A stretch of DNA of 24,837 nucleotides from Baffinella frigidus (Eukaryota; Cryptophyceae; Cryptomonadales; Baffinellaceae). A program made the translations under genes and the position numbers. The notes below the pieces were generated by a model. The model searched no databases. It was not told where the DNA came from and saw only the letters and a program-made list of their open reading frames with translations. This document shows positions 15,455-23,435 of this stretch, piece after piece. Each line of letters begins with the position of its first letter. The stretch's first letter is position 1. The stretch is taken from positions 15,581-40,417 of the forward strand of contig MU647575.1 of NCBI GenBank assembly GCA_026770585.1, given 5' to 3'.

Positions 15455-15560
15455 CGAGAGGAAAGAGAGAGAGAGAGAGAGAGGATGCGCGAGCGAGAGA
15501 GACAGAGACAGAGACAGAGACAGAGACAGAGACAGAGACAGAGACAGAGAGAAGACAAGA
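15455..15560. repeat. GA and GACAGA microsatellites
   Basis: (GA)n at 15463-15482, then about ten regular GACAGA hexamers at 15498-15550. Confidence 0.95.
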
Positions 15561-15577
15561 AGATGGCTTCTTCTTGC

Positions 15578-16200
15578 AGAGAGGCTTTCCAGGACCGTTG
15601 TCTCGCACGATCTCATACCAAAACAGTTTCAATCCAAAACCTTTGGGCCATGAAAATTACTACACCTCATGATATTAATTTCAGTAGTATTAAAGCATTC
15701 GTGTAGTCAGGTTCATTCACTCCCAAGGTTTTTAATTGAACCCGTTTTGAGATGAGATTCTGCACGATTCTGAAGCGAGGCGTTCGAGGACCGTTGTTTC
15801 GCACAATTCTCAAGGGACGGTCTCTGGCAGTGGCGCGCATTGAGGAGGACAAGAGGGCTTCTTCCTTCCGGCAGGGAGGCTTTCCAGAACAATCATGTTT
15901 CGCACGATGCTCAGGGGGGCTTTCCATGACCATTATTTTACACGATTCATTCTCAAAGAGGCTTCCCAGAACCATTATTTGGCACGATGCTCAAGGGGCG
16001 GTTGCTGGCAGCGGCGCGGATTCAGGAGCGGAAGGGGCGCGCGAACGCGACGAGTGCGGGGGGCTTTACAGGACTATTGTGTTCCACGATGATCGGATCC
16101 AGGGCCGTTATTTTACACGATTCTCACGGGGCGGTCGCTGGCAGCGGCGCGGAGTGAGGGGCGGAAGGGGGGCGTGAACGCGACGGGTGCGGGGGGCGAC
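15578..16200 (+). repeat. Array of ~42 bp repeats with a second-order GC-rich segment
   Basis: Units of the type GGCTTTCCAGAACCATTATT-T-GCACGAT-CTCAAGGGG start near 15582, 15776, 15878, 15919, 15960, 16061 and 16100. After three of them comes the longer segment CGGT-GCTGGCAGCGGCGCGG (15814, 15998, 16131), with GGAGCGGAAGGGG-GCG next to it. The array is cut by a family C element at 15612-15756. Confidence 0.85.
15612..15756. mobile_element. Family C element inserted into the 42 bp array
   Basis: CTCATACCAAAACAGTTTCA and its counterpart at the right (TGAACCCGTTTTGAGATGAG) are inverted, with AAACCTT inside both arms. GAAAATTACTACACC and GGTGTAG-like sequences mark the core. The repeat unit stops at GCACGAT on the left; GCACGATTCT is found again just right of the element, compatible with a target duplication. 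Confidence 0.8.
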
Positions 16201-16252
16201 AAGCCGGGCCCGAAAACGCTCACGAGCCGCGCACCCGACCCCGCGAGGGAGG

Positions 16253-16285
16253 TCTAGCTCTGTCCCACTAAATTTGAGTACCACA
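16253..16285 (+). mobile_element. Solitary TAGCTCTGTCCC end
   Basis: GGTCTAGCTCTGTCCCACTA is one terminal repeat of the 13749-type element. No matching inverted end was found nearby. Confidence 0.55.
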
Positions 16286-16297
16286 CCTTGTGAGGCC

Positions 16298-16415
16298 CGA
16301 GTTTTCCTTTCAGTTCCTGGCAACGAATATTACCACACAAATGCTTTCATGTTACTAGTCGTTTTGTAGCAATTTTCGTAAGCAGGAAATGAAAGAAAAA
16401 TAGGTTTTCTCGAAT
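16298..16415. mobile_element. Family C element
   Basis: GAGTTTTCCTTTCAGTTCCT plus GGCAACGAA pairs with TTCGTAAGCAGGAAATGAAA. The core has ATTACCACACAAATGC and TTTTGTAGCAATTTTCG. It is closest to the copy at 24539. Confidence 0.8.
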
Positions 16416-16469
16416 AAACCCGTTTGATCAGCGCTTTGGACACGCTTGGCGCGGTTCACACCGTTTAAT

Positions 16470-17103
16470 CTTGAAACAGGATTTCACGGGCCTTGAGGTC
16501 CTCTCAATTTTTTCAGTACCAGGGTCTGGTTTTAGATTCGTCAAGTGGCTCGTTCTGGTACACATAATAAAACTAAAGAGGCTTCAAGTCACGTGTAGCC
16601 CCTTTTGTTTGTTTTGGTGTATCAGCACGAGCCGCTTTACGAGTCTGAAACCAAATCCATTTACTATGAAAATCAGAGCCTGAACCCCCTCGGTCCCTTT
16701 TGAGGTGGCTCAAATAGTGTTCTGGGGCATTTTCGAAGAACCTTGGATCGGGGTCGGATCCGACCCCAATCCAACATCTGCCAAGGCACTGTTTGAGCCA
16801 CTTGGGATGGCTTCCGTCCTCAGCAACCTACCATCAGAACTATCGACCTGCTTCACTTTTGTGGCTGTACATTGTTTTTATCAGCCGGTTCACTTTTCGT
16901 CGTGTTGACTTTTTCCTGGACCGAACCCCCCCAATCAGCAGCCACCGGGGCGCTTCACGGGTACGGTCCATCTTAAGGACTTGTACTCGAATCTTATTCA
17001 TTTCCCTGGAGTTGAACCGGACGTTGGCCTTGATTTCAAGGCGAAAAGGAACTTGGTCGCTACTAAGTGCAAAGCGGACTTCGAAGAAATTGAAAACCCC
17101 TAA
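16470..17103 (+). CDS. Exon-like fragments of one gene's 3' end (possibly broken)
   Basis: Three fragments each follow a strong acceptor. At 16517, after CTCAATTTTTTCAG, the frame reads YQGLVLDSSSGSFWYT. At 16626, after TTTGTTTTGGTGTATCAG, it reads HEPLYESETKSIYYENQSLN then PLGPF and TGA at 16701. At 16942, after CCAATCAGCAG, a 53-residue frame reads PPGRFTGTVHLKDLYSNLIH, FPGVEPDVGLDFKAKRNLVA, TKCKADFEEIENP, then TAA at 17101. The last reads like a genuine C-terminus. Spacing of aromatic residues in the first two (SFWY, IYYEN) faintly recalls WW/OCRE-type repeats; I would not assign it. Splice phases between fragments do not all agree, and element F1 lies between the second and third, so the locus may be a pseudogene. 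Confidence 0.4.
16703..16803. mobile_element. Hairpin element F1
   Basis: AGGTGGCTCAAATAGTG and CACTGTTTGAGCCACTT are inverted. The centre is a 32 bp near-palindrome at 16743-16774 with GGGGTCGGATCCGACCCC as its perfect core. A relative begins at 22253. Confidence 0.85.
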
Positions 17104-17215
17104 GCGATGAGACTTATGATCCTACGGTAGGCGACTCATAGGGACGTAGGGGGGTTCCTACCGACAATGTACCGGAAAGGCGGCCCGATGTGGGCCGAAA
17201 ATGGCTGGTAACCCC
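17098..17215 (+). mobile_element. Family H element, copy H4
   Basis: AGCGATGAGACTTATGATCC, TACGGTAGGCGACTCATAGG, GGGGGGTTCCTACCGACA and CGGCCCGATGTGGGCCGAAA. The last part is an inverted CGGCCC/GGGCCG hairpin. It starts at the stop codon of the exon ending at 17103. Confidence 0.85.
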
Positions 17216-17303
17216 CCCTCTCTCGCGCGCAGGAGAGGGAGTTTACCAGCGACTTTCGGACCGCATCGGGCAGGGAGTTGAACTCATCTCCTTGGGGGTC
17301 CCT

Positions 17304-17352
17304 GGGTGTCTCGGACAACCTTGTCGTCCAGTCTATCCGTGGCGAAGCGGTC
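17304..17352 (+). repeat. Coding-like direct repeat, copy 1
   Basis: GTGTCTCGGACAACCTTGTC and following bases read VSDNLVVQSIRGEAVSLS. The copy at 17584 reads VSDNLVVFSISGEQVTLS in the corresponding frame. Each is followed by CT repeats. The protein-level match suggests duplicated former exon sequence. Confidence 0.6.
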
Positions 17353-17548
17353 TCTCTCTCTTGCCCCCTCCCTCTGTCTCTGTCTCTGTCTCTGTCTCTG
17401 TCTCTGTCTCTGTCTCTGTCTCTGTCTCTGTATCTCTCTCTCTCTCTATCTCTCTCATTCTCTCTCTGTCTCTCTCTGTCTCTCTCTATCTCTCTATCTC
17501 GCTCTTTCCCTCTCTCTCTCTCTCTCTCTCTCCCCCCCTGTACTTCCC

Positions 17549-17583
<35 letters not shown>

Positions 17584-17584
<1 letters not shown>

Positions 17585-17632
17585 GTGTCTCGGACAACCT
17601 GGTGGTTTTCTCTATCAGCGGTGAGCAGGTCA
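17584..17632 (+). repeat. Coding-like direct repeat, copy 2
   Basis: This is the partner of 17304-17352, 280 bp downstream. About four fifths of bases match by eye. Confidence 0.6.
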
Positions 17633-18111
17633 CTCTCTCTATGTCCCTCTTTCCCTCTCCCTTCCTCCCTGCCTCTCTCCCTCTTTGTCTCTCCCTCTCT
17701 CTCTCTATCTCTCCCCCACCCTCTATCTCTCTCCTTCCCTCTATCTCTCTCCCTTCCTCTATCTCCCTCCCTCCCTCTATATCCCTCCCTCCCTCCTTCC
17801 CTCTATCTCTGTTCCTCCCTCCATCTCTCTGCCTGCATCCATCTCTCTCCCTCCCTCTATCTCTTTCCCTCCCTCTATCTCTCCCCCTCACTATATCTAT
17901 CTGGAAACAAAGGTCTATGAGCCTTACGAAACGGGCCCACCTCCGAGACCCCTTACCCCCCCTCTCTCTTTCTCCCTCTCTCTTCCTCTCTCTTCCTCTC
18001 TCTTCCTCTCTCCCTTTCTCTCTCTCTCCCTCCCTCCCTGGGCTAGCCTTGGAAACGTGCGAGAGCGCTTCTCAGAAAGACCCCTCTCTGCCTTACCCCA
18101 CACACCGGACA

Positions 18112-18245
18112 TCGCAGGGATTTCGAATGACCCCTCAGCGATGAGACTTGGGATCCTACGGTAGGCAACCCGTAGGGACTTAGGGGGGTTCCTACACACA
18201 AGGTAACGGAAAGCCGGGCCGATGTGGGCCGAAGATCTCTTGGTA
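18112..18245 (+). mobile_element. Family H element, copy H5
   Basis: TTCGAATGACCCCTCAGCGA, TGAGACTTGGGATCCTACGG, TAGGCAACCCGTAGGGACTT and GGGCCGATGTGGGCCGAAGA. It has the same orientation as H4, about 1 kb away. Confidence 0.85.
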
Positions 18246-18570
18246 GCCCGCTGGGTGGCCTGGCCTACACGCGACACCCCAATCCCCAGGCGCGTGTTCC
18301 GCCCGTCGGGTCCAGGCTTTTTCTGTGGTGTAGGTAGCTTGTCCTAGCGGACGTGACGTTTCCCTTCTGCGTACGCCCCTCGGGGTGTCATTGGGCCAGA
18401 GCCTCTACGTATCGTCCTACCTCTCCACGTGGGTTGCAGCGGTCGTTGGTCAAGATAATAACCCTGCTTTTCCTTGGATGTCGAGCGCAGGGTTCGACTC
18501 CCCTCCGTGGCAAGAACTTCGATCTCTGTAAGAAGGCCGCGACATACATCGCCGTGCTGCAGGTTCAGGG
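18246..18570. other. Unique sequence, no supportable gene
   Basis: A plus-strand frame is open from 18353 onward but crosses the minisatellite. GGTTCGACTCC at 18491 matches a tRNA B-box, but no cloverleaf forms around it. Confidence 0.4.
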
Positions 18571-18587
18571 TGTAGCGTGTGGGGTTG

Positions 18588-18712
18588 CCACACCCTCTCA
18601 TCCTCCCACACCCTCCCACACCCTCCCGCACCCTCCCACACCCTCCCACACCCTCCCACACCCTCCCACACCCTCCAACACCCTTCCACACCCTCCAACA
18701 CCCTCTCACCCC
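18588..18712. repeat. 10 bp minisatellite CTCCCACACC
   Basis: About eleven units, with CTCCAACACC and CTTCCACACC variants toward the right. The reverse strand encodes GG-V-repeats that are not a gene. Confidence 0.95.
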
Positions 18713-18780
18713 CCCCCTCTCAATCCCTCACCCCCTCACCCCTCAACCCTCGACCCTGCACCCTACACTCTCAACCTAGG
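18713..18780. repeat. Degenerate heptamer remnant
   Basis: CCCTCA, CCCTCAA, CCCTGCA and CCCTACA units. Confidence 0.8.
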
Positions 18781-19012
18781 GGACGATTGCACCCACCCTT
18801 GGTCGGATACTGAGGGGGCAAACGGATCTTTTTCATTTGGGTACGAATTCGAAAATTGGTACGAGTCGTGTCCAACTTGTGGGCGCTTGACTTTCCATGT
18901 GGAAGGCTACCTAGAAATTACCCGATCCGTTTTCACCCTCGCTATCTTGTCCCGGGTCATGTTTAATTTAAATGAAAACAGATCCCTATGTGTTTATAGG
19001 AGTTGGAAGTGA
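18781..19012 (+). other. Exon-like open frame
   Basis: The frame reads GDDCTHPWSDTEGANGSFSF, GYEFENWYESCPTCGRLTFH, VEGYLEITRSVFTLAILSRV and on to a TGA at 19010. Composition is protein-like, with a CPTCG pair of cysteines. The upstream part of the same frame is minisatellite. No family is recognised. Confidence 0.25.
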
Positions 19013-19154
19013 AAGAAGATTAATTAGGGCCCTAGGTAAATTTGATTAAGGCACAATCCGGTTTGATAGTCCATTTCCCTTCAAAACAACGATGTTCCCG
19101 GATGATATCCGAACAGTGATCGCCATTCGCCAGGCTGTTTGAACTAATCTCCAT

Positions 19155-19265
19155 ATAAGTATTGATTTATTGCTTTTGGGGAACGAAAATTACCACACGA
19201 TTTGCTCATACAGGTAATTGTTGAGTATTTGTGTAGTAAGTTTCGTTGCGCCCAAGGCAATGGAT
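19155..19265. mobile_element. Family C-like element
   Basis: GAACGAAAATTACCACACGA and TTGTGTAGTAAGTTTCGTTG are an inverted pair typical of family C, with GGAGATGCG/CTCCATAT fragments outside. The outer ends are decayed. Confidence 0.65.
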
Positions 19266-19346
19266 TAATACTTTTGTGGAGATGCGAACGTTGTCAACTT
19301 AATGACTGAGCGTTGTCAACTAAACGCAAGAGGTTTCATCTTTGCT

Positions 19347-19370
19347 TGAGACAGATGTTCCCGTCTGTCT
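19347..19370. repeat. Hairpin GAGACAGA / TCTGTCTC
   Basis: Perfect 8 bp arms around TGTTCCCG. Confidence 0.6.
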
Positions 19371-19385
19371 CGAGGCCGCCACCCT

Positions 19386-19519
19386 ACACGGTGGACTACG
19401 GACCTTTCATCCAAAGTCAACTTGCCTTGAAGCAGTTAACTTTAAGGATTTTCTGGTTCAATTTGGTCAGGTAACACCCTGGAATCCAGACCCAGCGAAA
19501 CCTTGGTAGCCCACCGTGT
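19386..19519 (+). mobile_element. Inverted-repeat element, family K copy 2
   Basis: ACACGGTGGACTACGGACCT and TTGGTAGCCCACCGTGT are inverted ends. The centre has AAAGTCAACTTGCCTTGA and GGTAACACCCTGGAATCCAG. It is the reverse orientation of 8153-8288. Confidence 0.8.
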
Positions 19520-19532
19520 GAGACTCTTCAAG

Positions 19533-19697
19533 TTTAATGGCTGTGGCGACGCAAATTGAACCGCCTTTTATGCTATCGTAAGGATGGTGTCTCTCTTATT
19601 GTGGTGTATCTTAAGGATATGTAGCATTAAAATAGCATCAACCCCACCCCAAAATAGCAAAAAACACGATTTAATTTGCGTCGCCTCGCCCATGAAA
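19533..19697. mobile_element. Inverted-repeat element, family M copy 2
   Basis: GTGGCGACGCAAATTGAACC and GCCTTTTATGCTATC pair with AAATAGCAAAAAACACGATT and TAATTTGCGTCGCC over about 35 bp. It shares CAACCCCACCCC-AAATAGCAAA with 10571-10735. Confidence 0.85.
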
Positions 19698-19815
19698 GTT
19701 GTCACACAAGAATGCTAGAGGGCCCTATTGAAACTCGAGATGCAGCCGTTGTGTAGTAATTTTCATTGCCTTCGGAGCCATTCCAGCCAACAGAAGGTTT
19801 TCGTTGACGTGGGGA

Positions 19816-20230
19816 CTGCAGGGTGGCACGTGAGGCAGGTGACGTCAAGGCTGGTCGTGGCCGATGTGTGACGCGAATTTGAGATTTGAGACGGGAATTT
19901 GTGACGGGAATTTAAGATATGAGACGGGGATTTGAGACGGAAATTTAAGCTTTCTGACGGGAATTTGTGACGGGATTTTGAGCTTTGTGGCCGGGAATTG
20001 AAACGGAAACTTGAGCTTTGGGACTGAAGGGTGGCGCGTGGGCAGTTGGTGGCGAGGCTGGACGGGGGGGGTGACGGAGGAAATTACTGCGCGAATGCTT
20101 CAACATTACCAGTAAAACTCACTCTGTGTAGTGAATTTCATCGCCAGAAAGCCGTCTTGCTATGAACTCCGCACAGTCCTGAAGGGTGGCGCGCGTAACA
20201 GGTGCTCGCGAAGCTGGACGGGGGGGGTGA
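19816..20230 (+). repeat. 33 bp satellite flanked by GGGTGGC-GTG repeats
   Basis: At 19870-20024, GACGGGAATTTGAG-TTTGT (20 bp) alternates with GACGGGAATTTGT (13 bp), giving a 33 bp period for about five periods. A separate motif, CTGAAGGGTGGCGCGTG...GGCGAGGCTGGACGGGGGGG, occurs at 20025 and 20178, with a diverged copy at 19816. A family C fragment (GAAATTACTGCGCGAATGCT... GTGTAGTGAATTTC) lies between the last two. Confidence 0.8.
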
Positions 20231-20243
20231 AGAAAAGGCGCGC

Positions 20244-20272
20244 GCCCAGGGTGCCTGGCTCCGCCAGGTCTC
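20244..20272 (+). repeat. 29 bp direct repeat, copy 1
   Basis: GCCCAGGGTGCCTGGCTCCG plus CCAGGTCTC is identical to 20460-20488. It contains the hairpin CCTGGC-TCC-GCCAGG. Confidence 0.9.
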
Positions 20273-20459
20273 CCTCCCATCCGGGCAAACCATTCAATCA
20301 AACGAATTCTGGTGAATAAATTGATGAAATGAATTTCGTTGAGTGAATTACGGCAATAAGTTGAATGATTTTCGGTTGTTACATTGATGTCGGCAGCGAC
20401 ATGTTCTTCTCGGTTGCTTAACTATTGCTGGCATGAGCCATCTGTGTGGTCAATTTTGT

Positions 20460-20488
20460 GCCCAGGGTGCCTGGCTCCGCCAGGTCTC
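20460..20488 (+). repeat. 29 bp direct repeat, copy 2
   Basis: Exact copy of 20244-20272, next to family C-like ends GTGTGGTCAATTTTG (20444) and ATTACTACACCAATGC (20516). The 187 bp between the two copies is AT-rich with AATGAATTTCGTTGAG-type short repeats. Confidence 0.9.
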
Positions 20489-20704
20489 TCTCTTTCACCA
20501 ACCCTCTCAACCAACATTACTACACCAATGCCCACTTTCAAACGCATATCGGTTTGAAGTAGGCCCCTCGAGCATTTTTGTTTGGTGATCACCAGCCCCC
20601 ACGGCCTGAGCAAATCATCGATCTTCGATTACCCAGTGTCAAGGGGAATTGGAGCCGTGAAAGTTTAATCCCGACTTCAACCCCCTTGAAATCCCAAAGC
20701 ACAG

Positions 20705-20768
20705 GTATACTATATACTATGTACTATATACCATGTACTATATACTATATACTATATACTATATACTG
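20705..20768. repeat. TATACTA heptamer microsatellite
   Basis: TATACTATATACTATGTACT and similar units at a 7-8 base period. Confidence 0.95.
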
Positions 20769-21100
20769 CTGGACTGGGAGTGCTGGTCGCCGGACGTTTG
20801 TACGATCGCACCCTCATTCGGGAACAAGTATCCCTTATCTGCCGAAAAAGGTACGTGATCATTTTTTTTAGCAGGAATCAGGTCTAGGGATTCCAATTTA
20901 GCGGAGGACGGTTTTCCGGGTCTCAGAAATCAGGAATTTCTCAATTCGTTGAGCACCAATTACTCAATTTGTTCAGCTTAGCGAGCCTGACAAGCTGGTG
21001 TTTTTTTCATAATTTTCCATTAAGAGGCGGCCTAATTAGAAAATGCCAAAGTTGACATTTGAGCCTTTTGTCATCTCAGGATGACCCAGGCACATAAGGG
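20769..21100. other. Unique AT-richer stretch, nothing recognised
   Basis: It contains short partial repeats (TCTCAATTCGTTGAGCA-CAATTACTCAATTTGTTCAG at 20938-20982) but no ORF or element end that I can support. Confidence 0.4.
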
Positions 21101-21104
21101 ATAT

Positions 21105-21212
21105 TTCTTCGAACAATCTGCATGAAAATTACTACACACATGCTTCGGGACGTGACCTTTGTGTGGTAATTTCCTTGCAAGTCTTGGAACAGAAAACACG
21201 TGTTCCCGGATT
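21105..21212. mobile_element. Family C element
   Basis: CATGAAAATTACTACACACA, TGCTTCGGGACGTGACCTTT, GTGTGGTAATTTCC and the right end GTGTTCCCGGATT. It is closest to 7670-7796, sharing TGCTTCGG-ACGTGAC. Confidence 0.75.
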
Positions 21213-21277
21213 AACCCCCGCAGAGTCTCGACCAGTCATCACCACTTCGTTTTGGGCTGTTGAATGTTGAAACATGT

Positions 21278-21421
21278 CTAGCTCTGCCTCACTCGGGTTG
21301 AACGACTGTTCTCAAGTTGACATGCTGGGTTTGAGGTTCAAATCCGTCAACTTTGGAGGGAGGCAATTACTCGGGCTTTCCAAATTGGTGAGCCGAAAAA
21401 GACCGAGGCACTTCTAGCTAG
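21278..21421. mobile_element. MITE-like element, family E copy 3
   Basis: CTAGCTCTGCCTCACTCGGG at the left and CCGAGGCACTTCTAGCTAG at the right. The core CTCAAGTTGACATGCTGGG...CAAATCCGTCAACTT is nearly the same as in copy 2. Confidence 0.8.
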
Positions 21422-21454
21422 AATGTGTTTTCTATTGGCTGCTGCTGGCATAGA

Positions 21455-21925
21455 AGCGCTAAAGCCTAAACACTAAACACTAAACACCAGAAAATAAACA
21501 CTAAACACCAACCCTAACACTTGACGTTGAACACTAAACACTAAATACGGAACACTTAACACCAAATCCTAAGCACTGAACCCTAGACCCTAGATCCCAA
21601 ACCCTAAACCCTAAAAACTAAACTCTAAACCCCAACTAAACTCTAAACCCCAACCACTCAACACCATACCCTAAACACTAAATAATGAACCCTAAACCCT
21701 AAACCCCAAACACGAAACATTTAACATTAGACCTTAAACCCTCAACACTAGACCCTAAACCCTAAACCCTCAACCCTCAACCCTCAACCCTAAACCCTGA
21801 AATCTAAACCCTAAACACCAAACACTGAACTCTCAACACTCAACACTGAATCCTCAACACTCAACACTCAACCCTAAACCCTAAACACTAAACACTAAAC
21901 CCTCGACCCTCGACCCTGAACCGCA
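21455..21925. repeat. Heptamer array, CACTAAA/CCCTAAA/CACTCAA mix
   Basis: It is dominated by ACACTAAA units at the left, then CCCTAAA, CCCTCAA and CACTCAA units. This is the only array here in which the first C of CCC is replaced in many units. Confidence 0.9.
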
Positions 21926-22252
21926 GACGTGGGATGCCGAATTCAAGACTCTCTTCGAGTCTGATTCTGGAAGGTCCCGCAATTCAGGGTTTAGGGTTTA
22001 GGGTGGGGAAGCGCTGCCTTTCATAGTTTTTATATGTTCAAGTTGAGGAGTCCCAATCTTGTCGTGTTCTGTTGCTCGGTGCAAAATTCTGGTGGTGCTT
22101 GGATTCGGCAGCAATCGAGGGCTCATGTAGATCGTGGGGTGTTGGTGCCGAAGATGGTCACGGAGCGTGTCACGCCTCGGGTCAGTACGGGCGCGTCCTG
22201 GATTAGAACGGGTGCGTCCTTAGGGAATACGAAATTTAGTGCTAGCCCTGGA
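21926..22252. other. Unique sequence with short G-strand heptamers
   Basis: TTCAGGGTTTAGGGTTTAGG at 21984 is G-rich, opposite to the array just upstream. A 74-codon plus frame (22034-22258) contains two near-identical RTGAS units (ACGGGYGCGTCCT at 22189 and 22208). No family is recognised. Confidence 0.4.
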
Positions 22253-22345
22253 AGGTAACTCAAATAGTGCCCTGAAACATTTTCGGTTCTCCTTGTAGAG
22301 ACCCCAGATCTGGGGTCTCTGATACTTGAAAGTTGAAAAAAAATT
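22253..22345. mobile_element. Element F2, relative of F1
   Basis: GGTAACTCAAATAGTGCCCT followed by CATTTTCGGTTCTCC matches the left half of F1 (16703). Its centre is the perfect 24 bp palindrome AGAGACCCCAGA/TCTGGGGTCTCT at 22297-22320. The right terminal repeat is not clear. Confidence 0.65.
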
Positions 22346-22378
22346 GTACCAAAATTTACCTGCAGGGTTTCTGTTCTA

Positions 22379-22620
22379 CGCACTCAGAACTGAAGAGCTG
22401 GATGGGTGGGGCATGATTTCAGGATTGATGTTTTGAACCCTAGACCCTTGACCCTCTTCTTCTTCATTACTCTCAATAAAGGTCCTGAATGAGGCCCTTG
22501 CACTTTGAGTTTAGTGATATGAAAGTCTATGCGCCTTGAGGAACGGGCCCGCACTCAGAACTCAAGCGCTGGGGGGGTGGGGCATGGTTCTGGGGTTGAG
22601 GGTTTAAACCCTAGACCCTA
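22379..22620 (+). repeat. Diverged direct repeat, ~172 bp period
   Basis: CGCACTCAGAACTGAAGAGC... GGGTGGGGCATGATTTCAGG at 22379 is matched at 22551 by CGCACTCAGAACTCAAGCGC...GGGTGGGGCATGGTTCTGGG. Each ends in heptamers. AAAGTCTATGCGCCTTGAGG at 22523 resembles AAGGTCTATGAGCCTTACG at 17910. Confidence 0.8.
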
Positions 22621-22870
22621 AACCCTAAACCCTGGACTATAAACCGTAAACCGTAAACCCTCAGCCCTAAACCCTAAACCCTGAACCCCAAACCCCAAGG
22701 CCCAAACCCTAAATACCAAATCCTCAACCCCAAACTCTCGACCCTAGACCCTAAACCCTAATCCCTAATCCCCAAACCCACAACCCTGGACCACACCCCA
22801 CATCCCACAACCCACAACCCACACCCTGCACCCTACTCCCTACACCCTAGACCCTAAACACTCAAGCCTT
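22603..22870. repeat. C-rich heptamer array
   Basis: CCCTAAA, CCCCAAA, CCCTAGA and, at 22795-22850, CCCACAA and CCCTACA units. Confidence 0.9.
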
Positions 22871-22872
22871 GA

Positions 22873-23204
22873 CCAGGCACGTGAGCGAGCACTTGCTCGC
22901 TGGCCTGGCTCTTTAGGGTTTAAGCCCTAGACCTTTTTTAGGGTTGAACCCTAGACCCTATTTAGGGTTTAGACCCTAAACCGTATTTAGGGTTTAAACC
23001 GTATTTAGGGTTTAAACCCTAGACCATATTAAGGGTTTGAAATCTACTCAATATTCAGGGTTTAAACCCTAGACCCAATTAGTGTTGAAATCCTAGACCA
23101 TATTTAGGGTTTAAATTCTTGACCCTATTCAGGCCCTAAGCCCTTAATCCGAAAGCCTCAACACTTAACCAGGTACGTGAGCGAGCACTTCCTCGCTGGC
23201 CTGG
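22873..23204. repeat. Palindromic heptamer array bracketed by hairpin direct repeats
   Basis: The bracketing copies are CCAGGCACGTGAGCGAGCAC... at 22873-22908 and CCAGGTACGTGAGCGAGCAC... at 23169-23204. The first has a perfect AGCGAGCA/TGCTCGCT stem. Between them, TTTAGGGTTTAAACCCTAGA and decayed forms repeat about nine times at 25-35 bp spacing. Each holds a G-strand heptamer head-to-head with a C-strand heptamer. Confidence 0.88.
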
Positions 23205-23309
23205 CCAGGTCTCGCCCGTAACCTGAATCCGGATAAGTTGACAGATTCGAGGGCGATTGAATGCGAGTTGACTTTGAAAAAAGAAGGATTTGGTGCACAG
23301 GGCTGCGTC

Positions 23310-23332
23310 GCGTGGAAGCCTGGCTTCCACGC
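23310..23332. repeat. 23 bp palindrome
   Basis: GCGTGGAAGCC and GGCTTCCACGC surround a single T. Confidence 0.85.
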
Positions 23333-23435
23333 TGGAGATGCCACTGGCGGGGAACCTCTCCTGATGAGCGCTTTCCACGGGCCCCGCCGCGCTTCATACA
23401 ATTGAATCTCGAAAAAGGGGCCTCATGGGCCCGTC

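Larger units (their letters stand above)
17220..18050. repeat. Long CT-rich tract, includes TGTCTC hexamers
   Basis: TCTGTC hexamers at about 17370-17430, then CT dinucleotides, CCCTCTAT-type units to 17900, and CTTCCTCT units at 17955-18040. ORFs of up to 251 codons on both strands (poly-Leu/Ser or Arg/Glu) are composition artefacts. Copies of family H lie on each side. Confidence 0.95.

Noticed and set aside
17136-17891. 251-codon minus-strand ORF rich in Arg/Glu, with poly-Leu/Ser ORFs opposite
   Set aside because: It is a direct translation of CT/GA microsatellite in several frames at once.
18430-18515. tRNA-like B-box GGTTCGACTCC
   Set aside because: The T-stem pairs only three of five bases and no matching acceptor or anticodon arms were found upstream.
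18344-18709. Minus-strand ORF of repeated GG-VWEG units
   Set aside because: Translation of the CTCCCACACC minisatellite.
20578-20871. 97-codon ORF
   Set aside because: Its middle is the TATACTA microsatellite and neither end is protein-like.
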